Source: Prionace glauca (Eukaryota; Chordata; Chondrichthyes; Carcharhiniformes; Carcharhinidae). Taken from it: a stretch of 64,000 bases of DNA. Positions 10,686-20,057 of the stretch are shown in pieces. Each line of letters opens with the position of its first letter. Positions within the stretch are counted from its first letter, which is position 1. The position numbers were made by a program, and so were the translations under genes. The notes under the pieces are model-generated. The model had not been told where the DNA came from. It saw only the letters and a list, made by a program, of their open reading frames with translations, and did no database searches. The DNA lies in NCBI GenBank assembly GCA_037974335.1, contig CM075760.1, positions 16,114,059 to 16,178,058 of the forward strand, read 5' to 3'.

Positions 10686-10761
10686 TCAAGGCCGGAATTG
10701 AACCTGGGTCCCTAGTGCTGTGAGACAGCAGTGCTAACCATTGCGCCACCGTGCCCCCTAA
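10686..10761 (-). mobile_element. HE1-type SINE, head part (continuation of 8917-9146)
   Basis: GGCCGGAATTGAACCTGGGT and GTGCTAACCATTGCGCCACC are the reversed B box and A-box side of the SINE head. It resumes exactly where the part ending at 9146 stopped. Confidence 0.88.
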
Positions 10762-10800
10762 GTCAACTGAAACTTATGACTTTTGTAATCTCCTTTTTCA

Positions 10801-10904
10801 GGGAGTTTGATAACCACCAAATTTTCTCTGCTTCCAATCAACCTGATTTATTTCCATCTTCAGTCTCCAGCAGGAGATTTTAAATTTGAAAATCTATTCA
10901 ATAG
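10801..10904 (+). other. Probable non-coding leader exon of ZNF-A
   Basis: Acceptor TCTCCTTTTTCAG is followed by GGAGTTTGATAACC, and the segment closes at a donor-like GTGAGTATTATTGAG. The equivalent stretch at 18658-18753 in the ZNF-B unit has the same acceptor, start and GTAAGTATTATTGAG donor. Conservation of both splice sites across the duplicates supports an exon; no long frame runs through it. Confidence 0.55.
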
Positions 10905-11365
10905 GTGAGTATTATTGAGTATTCATACACAATGTACAGTTTTTACTGCTGTTCTGTTTCCATGTCTATGGGGTGGCGTGACTCATTTACAGTAGATCCT
11001 ATTCCATGTCAGTCCATTGCCCTGTTTCATCTCTGTCATCCCCAATCACCACTCTGTCATTGTCTCTGATAATGGCTCTATTTTAACCATGTTTAGTATT
11101 TTGTTATTCCTGCCAGTTGTTTCTAAATGAGGTTTCCATTACTGCCCATCCCCCTGGCTATTCACTGTTGATTTACCAGCTTTATCCTCCCACGGCCAGG
11201 AATTATTTTTCTTGTGCTGAAGTCTGTTTCTCTTCCACTTCTGGGCTTATATGGACCATCAATATCTGCCACCAATAGGCCACCCATCCCAACAAATCTC
11301 TACCATCTCTCCGAAAAGTCAGACTTTCCTACTCAGACACTTCCCTCGCCCTATCCTCATAACAC

Positions 11366-11585
11366 TGCATATTCACCATGACTAATCTGCTTGACTTACA
11401 CATCTTTGGACACTAAGGGGATATTGAGCGTGGTCAATCCATCTAATCTGCCCATCTGTAGACTCTGGGAGGAAGCGGGAACACCCGGAGGAAACCCATA
11501 CACAGATGGGGAGAACATGCAAACTCCACACAGACAGTCACCCAAAGCTAAAATTGCACCCGGGTCCCTGGTTCTGTGAAGCACA
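11366..11585 (-). mobile_element. HE1-type SINE, partial
   Basis: Reverse complement carries GGGTGCAATTTTAGCTTTGG (B box region), GTGTGGAGTTTGCATGTTC and the CCTCCGGGTG body. The tRNA A-box end and the CR1-like tail are missing or too diverged. Confidence 0.75.
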
Positions 11586-11708
11586 CCCTGAAATGTTAAC
11601 TCTCTTTCCGCTTTCACAGTTACTACCCGTCCTATTGAGTATTTCCAGTACTTGCTCCTTTTTATTTCCAGTTTCCAGCAACTGCAGTGCTTGTTTTTTT
11701 TTTATTTC

Positions 11709-11771
11709 AGGCATTGCTCACGGCACAAATCTAGAAACAGAGATAGACTAATGAAGAACTGACTCGTGTCG
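11709..11771 (+). other. Probable second leader exon of ZNF-A
   Basis: After TTTTTTATTTCAG comes GCATTGCTCACGGCACAAAT and CTAGAAACAGAGATAGACTA, ending near a GTGAGAG donor. The duplicate at 19404-19470 keeps the same acceptor, length and AGATTGACTAAT core. Confidence 0.5.
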
Positions 11772-12399
11772 AGGTGAGAGTTGGTTGGAGAGGTTGCACA
11801 CTAACTCCAGCTCACATCCTTTTCAATGCTGTGTTAAAATGGTTAAAAAACATAAGGCCATTTAAGCCCATTCTGGCTCTCTGGTGGAAGAGTCCAACAC
11901 CTCTACTCTTTCCTCACACCCCAATGTCTCTTTTTTTCTCTTCAGCAGCTTTTGGTTTTTGTATCAGTTGGAGCTGGAGATGAAGGGGAAACTGCTGTAT
12001 TTGGGCCCAGAAGTTTCCAATGTGAAATTTGCCATGAGGTAGATTCTAGGGCAATCAGATTGTTAAATGGATAGTGAGATCACGCAATATATTTTTTAAT
12101 GGATATTTTTAATCTATTTTACATAGATATTTATAAAATTTATTCTTGGGATTTGGGGGTCACCAACAAGATCAGCAGCAGTTACCTGTGGAGAAGATGA
12201 TGTTTGACCTTCTTCAAGAGAGCACAGGGTCTGACGTATGAACAAGATATGACGTGAGTAAGGACTTGGGCAGCAGGGTGCATCGTCACCTGGAGAATAT
12301 GGAGGGGCATGGATGTGGAGGATTGGTTTGGCGTGCATTAGGATTATAAAGTCTGGAGGTAACAATGGAATGGAGAGAGTTTCAGGAGCAGATGAGCTC

Positions 12400-12790
12400 G
12401 GGAATTAGGCAATACTCCCGAGGTGAAAATGGGTAGTCTTGATGATGACGTAGTTATGTGGTTGGAAGCTTTGCTTGGGGTGAAACGTGCCATTTAGGTT
12501 GTCAACAGTCTGGTTCAGTTTTAGAGAGATTCCTGGGAGAGAAATGGAGTAAGTGGCTGGAGCATGGAGTTTACTTTCAGCTCATCTTGCCAATATTTAA
12601 GTGAATGAAATTTCTGTTCATCCAGTTCTGGGTGTCAGATAAGTCAGGATGGTGTGTGACTTGGCGAGTAACCTGGAGTTGATTGTGTTCATGTAGACCT
12701 GCTACTTTGGTGCTTCCAGATGGTGTAGATTGAGGGTTTGGGATACTTTGTCAAAGTTCTGGTTGTGATATAGAATGTAAAGTCACAACC
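12400..12790 (-). mobile_element. L2-clade LINE RT fragment in the ZNF-A last intron
   Basis: On the minus strand it resembles the L2 RT stretch D-I-Q-Y-W-M-S-R-x-L-L-Q-L-N-I-G seen clearly at 15375-15420. The same fragment lies in the equivalent intron of ZNF-D (29035) and, inverted, ZNF-E (44210), so it predates the unit duplications. Heavily decayed. Confidence 0.6.
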
Positions 12791-12878
12791 TTTTGCACCT
12801 ACTGCTTTCTCTCTCCTCCCGTAGAGGGCAGTGTCTTCTGCAGACCCAGACTGGGTGGTAGGTTCCCTTCCATGCAGG

Positions 12879-12913
12879 ACATGTTTTGGAGCTCTAACGC
12901 TGGCATCTCCACA
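12879..12913 (+). mobile_element. 35-bp retroposed mini-insertion (fold-back family, copy 4)
   Basis: GTTTTGGAGCTCTAAC followed by GCTGGCATCTCCACATCAT interrupts an intron sequence that is continuous in ZNF-D (GGACATTGGTGAA). GGACAT stands on both sides. The 3' part matches the 3' end of the mini-insertions at 16815, 27912 and 53070. Confidence 0.6.
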
Positions 12914-13094
12914 TCATGGACATTAGTGAACTAGTTGGATTTTTATGACAATCCAGCAGTTTTCATGGTCACTTTTTCCTAGTGCCGGCTCCCCAAGTTA
13001 CCAAATTCATTCAGCTCAATTTCACAACCTGCCTTTGTGTTTTTGTGGGTTCTGTCTCACGCCTTTTTTTTTCTGTTTTAAATCAATTTCACAG

Positions 13095-13746
13095 CATTAG
13101 AAGAGGAGAATTTGCAGTCAAAAATCTTAGACAAAAGATCACATCAGGATCTGATGGAATTACCCTGTTAATGGAACCTGGTTGTCATTCAGCTTTTAAA
13201 CATTGAAGGACAAAGTATTGTTCATAGTGGATGAAACCGTTCTCTGTGTCAGTGAGGCTTCAGCTGATCATCTGGCCTCAGGAGCGACAAATGTAAATAT
13301 ACTGAGGAGAACTGTGAGAAGGGATTCAGTTATCCAACGGAACTGGAAAGTCATTGCCCAGTCACACCGGGGAGCAGCCATTCACCTACTCTTGTGTGGT
13401 GGACGGGATTCACTCCGTCTTGTTGGCTCACTGACATATTCACATTGCGGGGAGACTGTTCAGATTCTCCAGAGGTGCAAAGGAATTCACTCAGTCATCC
13501 CACCTTATGGCACACAGAAAGGTTTGTTCTTGGAAGTGATTTCTTTAATTGTCCAGACTACGAGAAAACCTATAAAAGTCTCAGGGAGGTGATATCCATC
13601 AACGTGTTCATACTGACAAGAGACTGTTCCAGTGCTCTCACTGTGGGACTGGGTTCAGTAACCATCTCACCTCACTGTACACCAGTAAGTTTACACTGGG
13701 GAGAAGTTGTTCATTTGTCCAGAGATTCAGTCAGACATCCCACCTC
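13095..13746 (+). pseudogene. ZNF-A last exon, decayed 5' part
   Basis: Acceptor AATCAATTTCACAG ends at 13094, and the exon starts CATTAGAAGAGGAGAATTTGCAG, as in the other ZNFs. Behind it are at least four finger-like blocks (for example GGGATTCACTCCGTCTTG, TGCTCTCACTGTGGGACTGGGTTCAG) broken by frameshifts and stops. The first finger reads G-F-S-stop where ZNF-B has G-F-S-R. Compared with intact paralogues, this is former coding sequence of the same gene. Confidence 0.75.
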
Positions 13747-14613
13747 ATGGAACACAAGCTAGTTCACGCTGGAGAGAGGCCATTCACCTGCTTCGAGTGT
13801 GGAAAAGGATTCACTCACTTATCCAAACTGCTGAGACACCAGCAAGTTCACAGTGAGGAGAGACCTTTTAAATGCCCAGACTGCGGGAAATGCTTTAAAG
13901 GTTCTGGAGACCTGAAATCCCATCAACATGTTCACCGTGATGAGAGACCATTCAGGTGCTCTCACTGTGGGATGGGGTTCAGACGATCGTCTGAACTCAC
14001 GGTGCACCAGCGAGTTCACACTGGGGAGCGACCATACGCCTGCTCAGAATGTGGGAAGGGATTCATTCAATCATCACAATTTAAGGCACACAAGCTAGTT
14101 CACTCGGGGGAGAGGCCATTCACCTGCTCTGAGTGTGGAAAAGGATTCACTCGCTCATCCAACCTGCTGAGACACCAGCAAGTTCACACTAATGAGAGAC
14201 CTTTTAAGTCCCCAGACTGCGAGAAGTATTACAAAAGTACAAGCGAACTGACACACCATCAACATGTTCCCACTGATGAGCGACCGTTTAGATGCTCTCA
14301 CTGTGGGACTGGGTTCAGGCGATCATCTCATCTCACTTTACACCAGCGAGTTCACACTGGGGAGAAACCATTCAGCTGCTCTCAGTGTGGGAAGGGGTTC
14401 ACTCAGTTATCCAACCTGCTGACACACCAACGCATTCACACTGGGGAGAGGCCATTCACCTGCTCTGTGTGTGGGAAGGGATTCACTCAGTCATCCAATT
14501 TGCTGACACACCAACGCATTCACACTGGGGAGAGGCCATTCACCTGCTCTGTGTGTGGGAAGAGGTTCTCTCAGTCATCCATCTTACTGAGACACCAGAG
14601 AGTTCACCAGTGA
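13747..14613 (+). CDS. ZNF-A: C2H2 zinc-finger protein, 10 fingers, open 3' part
   Basis: A 288-codon frame of ten tandem C2H2 fingers with H-[TS]-G-E-[RK]-P-F linkers; a DNA-binding nuclear role is known for the family. The frame opens at ATG inside a former finger ([13 protein letters not shown]), so the ancestral protein began further upstream in the now broken 13095-13746 part. Finger 6 ([12 protein letters not shown]...HQHVP) has lost one zinc Cys (C to S) and one His (H to P). The others keep C2H2. Helix residues -1,2,3,6 include RSEV (finger 3), RSNR (5), RSHL (7) and QSNT (8 and 9). Fingers 8 and 9 are nearly identical, a recent duplication. It ends right after the last finger, and a polyadenylation signal follows at 14714. 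It may be a decaying gene or a shortened functional one. Confidence 0.75.
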   Translation: MEHKLVHAGERPFTCFECGKGFTHLSKLLRHQQVHSEERPFKCPDCGKCFKGSGDLKSHQHVHRDERPFRCSHCGMGFRRSSELTVHQRVHTGERPYACSECGKGFIQSSQFKAHKLVHSGERPFTCSECGKGFTRSSNLLRHQQVHTNERPFKSPDCEKYYKSTSELTHHQHVPTDERPFRCSHCGTGFRRSSHLTLHQRVHTGEKPFSCSQCGKGFTQLSNLLTHQRIHTGERPFTCSVCGKGFTQSSNLLTHQRIHTGERPFTCSVCGKRFSQSSILLRHQRVHQ

Positions 14614-14713
14614 CTGAGAGAGTTGCATTTTCTTAATCACATTCAGGACTAAACAATATTCATTGATGTGAATAAATCCCAGTAATAGGTGTTAATTTTC
14701 TGTATAAAAATCA

Positions 14714-14719
14714 AATAAA
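14714..14719 (+). terminator. Polyadenylation signal of ZNF-A
   Basis: AATAAA about 100 bases after the stop. ZNF-B carries a similar AGTCAAATAAATTAGCTTTG at 22144. Confidence 0.6.
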
Positions 14720-15149
14720 CAAGCTTTATGTTAAATAGCCAGTATATTGGGTCTTTTTAATATCCCTAACACAAATCACTTCCTTTTGTTCCCCATTTCT
14801 CCATCCTCACCTCCAACAAGTATGAGGAACTCCTGGAACTTCTTTGTCAGATTGAGATAATCTGATAAGTTGCCTTTACTGTTTCCCTTCCTGCTGCAAG
14901 CCACCCAGGCCAAACTCTCATGTTTCTCCTTGGCTGAGCCCTTTCCCCAGTCCCTCTCCTAACTCCATCAATCCCTGACTGAGCTTATCTTCTTCATGAG
15001 GCCCACCATCCAGTCCCTTGCTCCTATTCCCACTAACCTGCTGACTGTTTAACTTCCCCACATTAGTTGGTATTGTTAACAGTTGTTTCTCACTTTTGGC
15101 TTTGCTTCTCATATCTTTATAAGCACAATCATCACCCTATCTAACTAGA

Positions 15150-15560
15150 TCCCAACTTCCTCACTAACTATTGTCCCATATCCAATGCCCCTTTCCTCTC
15201 CAAAGTCTTTGGATTTGGTGTCCCCCAGTGACTTATCCTTGGCCCCTCCTATCTCTCATCTACATGCTGCCACACTGGGTGACATTATTCAAAGGTTTCA
15301 TGTGCACATGGACAACTCTACCTCTCAACCTCTTCATTGTTACTAAATTATCAAACTGCTTATTCCACATCCAGTACTGGATGAGCAGAAGTTTACTTCA
15401 GTTAAATATTGGGAGAAGCAAATCCATTGTCTTCAATCACAAAATTGTTGTCGTGCAAAAGGAGACCATGTCGCCCATCATGCCTGCACCAAATATCCAA
15501 ACCAGCACTACAAATTCTGTTCCCTAACTACCCAGTAAATCCCTCTGAGGCTGAACCACA
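15150..15560 (+). mobile_element. L2-clade LINE RT fragment
   Basis: The plus frame contains HIQYWMSRSLLQLNIGRSKS, with CLFHIQ before it, the conserved L2 RT block after the catalytic motif. Upstream ATCCTTGGCCCCTCCTATCT (I-L-G-P-x-L-F side) and CTCATCTACATGCTGCCAC match the family. Broken by frameshifts. Confidence 0.75.
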
Positions 15561-15599
15561 CCATTGGCATCAGGTTTAAGTGGTGTCAGCTCTATTCCA

Positions 15600-16000
15600 G
15601 AGCTTGGGGCTCTAGGCAACTGAAGGGAGGACCACCAATGGTGCAGTGATTACTGCGGGGTTGCACAAGGAGCCAGAATTAAAGGAAAGAATTGTGGAGA
15701 TTGGAGGAACTGTCTGAAAGATATGGCACGAGATGGCATCATTTTGAGTGACCTGAAGTTTACAGATAGTACAACGTAGGAGACCAGCCAGGAATGTGTT
15801 GGGAACAGTAAGGTTTGTGGGAAAGAAAGGTGTGAATGGGGGATTCAACAGCAGATGAGCTGAGAGGGGTGGAGTTGGACAATGTTAGAAAGGATGAAAC
15901 AGAGGGTTCAGCTTGATGGGATGTCGATGATATCAAACAGAAGGTTGGTCAATTGGGGAATAGAAAGGTCATCGACTTGAAAGGTTAAATCTGTTTCTTT
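15600..16000. repeat. Unclassified old repeat-like sequence
   Basis: Shares short blocks (GAGGGGTGGAGTTGGACAATG, AGGTGAA-type runs) with introns near 12400 and 29040. No gene; too decayed to classify. Confidence 0.3.
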
Positions 16001-16164
16001 ATCTGATGGATTTTAATGCCAGGTATTTATATTCGTCTTTAACATTCCTAGCATCCACAGCATTTTCTCTGTGAATATTGCAGCCTCTGAACGCTGTCCT
16101 GGTTGTTCTGTCTGCAGTGGAGGCGCTGGATAAACGTAAGTCGTTTTGTTGAGTGGGTTAGTCC

Positions 16165-16545
16165 GTGATGTCACAATAGGAGGGCTGCACCCGCCCCTTT
16201 TGAGGCGCTGTGATTGGTTGAAACTGGGCTGTCAACCTGACAGCCCCAGGTCTAGCTTCCATTTTCTATTGGCCGGAGCTCCTGTCAGTCACGGCCGTGC
16301 TGGGCTGTCACGTGCTCCGGCCAGTTGGGTCAGACTGATCTTGTCCAGGTTCGCCCTCCGCACGCCATCTGGATGATTGACAGGCGCCTGTACCAATCGG
16401 AGGAATGCAATCCGACCGTCCAGCCAATAGGGGCGCTTGAAACCACTCGGAGGAGCTCAGGCCCTCCAACAAATTGCAGAAGGATCAGTCATTGTGACGT
16501 TATTGAGTGCAGCCTGGGCCCGGAGAGGAGAGGTTCTGAATGATT
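16165..16545 (+). promoter_or_regulatory. CCAAT-rich CpG promoter block
   Basis: At least four CCAAT or ATTGG motifs (GATTGGTTG near 16212, TATTGGCCGG near 16268, ACCAATCGG near 16393, GCCAATAGGGGCG near 16423), an E-box CACGTG at 16308-16313 and TGACGTTA near 16496. Inverted GGCTGTCAACCTGACAGCCC lies around 16229. Probably belongs to the ZNF-B unit. Confidence 0.5.
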
Positions 16546-16800
16546 CATTACTGAACAGATTATTCTGACATCTCCTTTCAAACTCTGATCCTCATCCCCT
16601 CAAAGTAAACTCTCAATGTCATGGTGGGCTGGGCTGTTCCCTTAAAGGGACAGGGACCTCCTCTTCCTTTCGAAACATGTCTAAATATAATCAGAGTTAT
16701 CCTGCAGTAAAGCACTAATGGGGGCAGGTATTTCAGACACAAGCAGCAAATATCTTACAGGAAAGGCAGTGATTCACTGTGACTCAGCATTAATGGATGG

Positions 16801-16921
16801 TGAGTATTCATTACGTTTTAGTCCAACCGATTTATTTGGACTAAAACCTGGTGTTGTCAGACTTTTTACTGTGTTTACGCCAGTCCAACGCCGGCATACC
16901 CACATCATGAGTATTCATTAC
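16801..16921 (+). mobile_element. 93-bp retroposed mini-insertion with 14-bp target duplication (copy 1)
   Basis: TGAGTATTCATTAC stands perfectly at 16801-16814 and 16908-16921. The insert 16815-16907 opens with a perfect 12-bp hairpin stem, GTTTTAGTCCAA and TTGGACTAAAAC, and ends CCCACATCA. Its interior CGCCAGTCCAACGCCGGCAT recurs at 27912 and 53070. Confidence 0.85.
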
Positions 16922-16997
16922 AGCAGGGACCAGAGTCTGAAGATATAAACTGCTGAGTTTGTTTTCAGAATAATTTCTTCACAATCTGACAAGTTTA

Positions 16998-17155
16998 AGC
17001 TTATTTATTATTATTATCACAAGTAAGCTTATATCTACACTGCGTTGAAGTTAGTGTGAAAAATCCTCTAGTCACCACACTCCAGCCCCTGTTCGGGTAC
17101 ACTGAGGGAGAATTAAGCATAGTCAATGCACCCAACCGGCGCATCTTTTGAGCCA
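16998..17155 (-). mobile_element. SINE, tail type 2, head missing
   Basis: CACAAGTAAGCTTATATCTA, GAAGTTAGTGTGAAAAATCC and GTTCGGGTACACTGAGGGAG are the reversed type-2 tail. It ends before the tRNA head, as expected for 5' truncation. Confidence 0.78.
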
Positions 17156-17282
17156 GTTTCTTACTGGGGGTGTGGAGCACCCCACCCCACTGCCCCTAAT
17201 GCTGCCTCCGCTTATCCGCCTAAAGATGAAACAAACAAGCGGCCGTCCCTGGAGATGAGCCGCACTGCGCATGTCCAATGTC

Positions 17283-17700
17283 ACAATGCCCAATGACGGC
17301 TACGCCGGACCAATAGGAAAAAAAAGGGGCGGGGCTAGAGGACCGTGCAGCTGCGGCTGGTCTTCCAACCAATCGGAGTGAACGGGGGGGGGGGGGGGGC
17401 GGAGCTGGAGGACCGAGCTGCAGCGGCTGGTCCTCCAACCAATCGGAGTGAACGAGGAGGGGGATCTCGGGCATGCGCAGTGCCGATAATGGCGACAGAC
17501 GGTTTGGAGTCGGATGGGAGATCAATGGAAGGTGAAGAGCGGCGAATGTGGCGGGAGGGTGGAGAGGCTTCGGGAACATGTTGTTCAAATCCCGGAAAAG
17601 AACGCCCCTGTCTCCCCGTTTGTACCAGATCGAGCCGCAACGGGTAGTGCTGGGCCTGGGCTGACTGCCTCCATTCTGTCGGTGGGAATGTCAATCAGTG
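17283..17700 (+). promoter_or_regulatory. CpG promoter of ZNF-B unit with duplicated CCAAT module
   Basis: A module of about 52 bases, 17333-17383 and 17403-17454, carries TCCAACCAATCGGAGTGAAC in both copies, separated by a run of 16 G at 17384-17399. An NRF-1 core GCATGCGCAG at 17471-17480 and GATAATGGCGACAG follow. The stretch 17483-17645 is probably leader exon; its open frames have no motif. Confidence 0.6.
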
Positions 17701-17839
17701 CGCATGTGTCAGGCCATTCGGCCCATCCAGGCTGGCCTGTCATTCAATGGTTCATCTGATCATTGCCTTAACTCAATTTTCCTCCAGCCCCAACCTCCCC
17801 GGGGGATGGGAGGTCTGGAGCTGAGGGGCGTGGATTTGG

Positions 17840-18113
17840 GACGAGAGGGGAGAGATGCGGGGTTGTCCAGAGGGGTGATTTTTTTCACACGAAGGGTGGG
17901 GAGTGTCTGAAACAAGCTGCCAGAGGTAGTAGGAGAGGCAGGGACAATTTTGTTTTTTAAAAAGCATTTAGATAGCTACATGGATAAGATGAGTTTGAGG
18001 TATATGGGCCAAGTGCAGGCAATTGTGATTAGCTCAGGCTTTTCAAAAAAAAAAGCCTGGCATGAACAAGTTGGGCCGAAGGACCTGTTTCCATGCTGTA
18101 AACCTCTGTGACT
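17840..18113 (+). mobile_element. CR1 LINE family D 3' end
   Basis: TTCACACGAAGGGTGGGGAG and AAGCTGCCAGAGGTAGTAGG match the F-F-T-R-R-V and N-x-L-P-E-V-V end of the RT; the tail is GGGCCGAAGGACCTGTTTCC with GTAAACCTCTGTGACTC. The same tail recurs inverted at 38060. Confidence 0.75.
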
Positions 18114-18279
18114 CCCCAACCCACCGCTCCTTTGTAGGTAAAAATGGTGTGCAACACAGCCCTGAACATACCCAATAAATTCCCAATATACTCCAAAAAA
18201 GATTGCACATATCGGCTACCAATGAGCCAGCGTCCATTGCTCACTGAAGGAGAGAATTCCACAGGCTACTGGACCTCTG

Positions 18280-18470
18280 AGAAAAGCGATTTCTCCTCAT
18301 CCCTGTCTTCAACTCTTACTTTTAAACTGTTCCCTTTGAGGGGAAACATCCTTTCAGCACTTATCCTGTCAAGCACCCACAGAATCTTATATGCTTCAAT
18401 TACAACATTTATCTAAAATCTTATGGGTATATATACACCCTGCTCAATGTTTCCTCATTCAAAAAAAAAC
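18280..18470 (-). mobile_element. Degraded CR1-like LINE fragment
   Basis: CTTATCCTGTCAAGCACCCA and TATGCTTCAATTACAAC correspond to the fragment at 8560 in the ZNF-A unit. Confidence 0.5.
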
Positions 18471-18657
18471 CTTCATGCCTGGAATCAGCTCAGTGAAACT
18501 TGTCTGAATGACTTCCAATGTAAGCGTCTCCCATTTTACATAATCCTACACCCTTTTACAGGGGGTTAAAAGGGGAGCAATCTCAAACCAAGAAAAATAT
18601 TTGTCTCTTATTTTTGAACCACAATTCGACACGTGACTCTCGTAATGTCCTTTTACA

Positions 18658-18753
18658 GGGAGTTAAAAGATTTGAAGTCTGTGATTTCACTGATTCCAAT
18701 GCTTCTGGTATCTTTCCAGCTGCAGCAGGAGGTTTTCAAATAGTTCCAGAAGT
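18658..18753 (+). other. Probable leader exon of ZNF-B
   Basis: Acceptor GTCCTTTTACAG, start GGAGTTAAAAGATTTG, donor GTAAGTATTATTGAG; duplicate of 10801-10904. Confidence 0.5.
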
Positions 18754-19403
18754 AAGTATTATTGAGCATTCATCTACAATCCAGTGCTTTTAGTGCTATG
18801 CTCTGTTATTTGTGCTCTGTTCTATGTCAGGCTGGTCTGACTCCTTTTCTTTGGATCTGAATCCATATCCATTCATTGCTCTGTTTCACATCTGCCCTCT
18901 CTGATTACCTGTCTGTCATTGTTTAACTCTGTATTTCTCTAGTAGTAGATTTATTTTAACCATGTTTGGCATTTTACCGTTATTTTCTTGCAACTGTGTC
19001 TAAATGAAATTTTCACCTTTGCCCACCCTTTAGCTATGTGCTTCTGATGTACCATCTTTATCTTCCTATGGTCAGGAATTATTTTTCCTGCATTTGAGAT
19101 CATTTCTCTTTTGCTCATTAGCTGATATTAAACATCAAATCTGCACCATATTTATTCTCTGGAATTGAAGATTTGAGGTTACTATCAGGTTAGCCATGAT
19201 TTTATTAAACGGTGGAGCAGGCTTGAGGAGCTGAATGGCCTATGCTTGATCCTGATTGTATATCCAAATTAATTCTGTGCGTCCTGATATCTTAACTCTG
19301 TTCTCTTGCCACAGTTACTAGCTAACAAGTTAAGTATTTTCAGTATTTACTCTTTTTATTTCAGATTTTCAGCAACCACAGTACTTTGCTATTATTTTGG
19401 TGC

Positions 19404-19470
19404 AGGCGTTTGTCCCAGAACCAAGTCTGGAAGCAGAGATTGACTAATTAAGAATGACTTGTATTGGGGT
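19404..19470 (+). other. Probable second leader exon of ZNF-B
   Basis: Follows TTTTGGTGCAG; contains GTCTGGAAGCAGAGATTGAC, aligned with 11709-11771. Confidence 0.45.
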
Positions 19471-19767
19471 GGGTGTTGGTTGTGGAAGTTGATCTGTGTT
19501 TTCCAGTTGCACACACACTTTTTCACAGTGCTGGTGTGATTGAAATGTGTCACACCCACGATGCCACAATTAGATCAGTACAGATATCTCAGAGGGTTGT
19601 GTAATGGAGAAGATTTCAGAGATGGGGCGTTAAGTCTAGAGGTACAGGGTCGGGAAGCTCAGTTTTGGGTAAAGGATGGCAGTAATGTGAAATTAATTTC
19701 ACTTCAGATGGTTGCTCAGGAGAAGGATAGAGCGGTTAGGGAGTAAAGTTTGTATCAGGGCAATCTC

Positions 19768-19850
19768 TCTCATATATGTGTGTATATATTATTTATATAT
19801 GTGTGCATCTCTCTATCACTCTCTATCTCTCTTCACTGTGTCCAGAGTCT
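19768..19850. repeat. Low-complexity AT/CT repeat
   Basis: TATATGTGTGTATATAT-type and CTCTCTATCT-type runs in the last intron of ZNF-B. Confidence 0.8.
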
Positions 19851-20057
19851 TGTGAAGGGCAGAACAAGTAGCAAGTTCCCTTCCCTGAAGGATGTTATTG
19901 AACCTGTCTGATTTTTATGACAATCCAGCATGGTCACTTTTTCCTAGTGCTGGCCCTACAAATGACCAGATTCATTCAGTTAAACTTCACAATCTGCCTT
20001 TGAGCTCTTGTGGGTTCTCTCTCATGCCCTTTTTCCTGTTTTAAATCAATCTCACAG

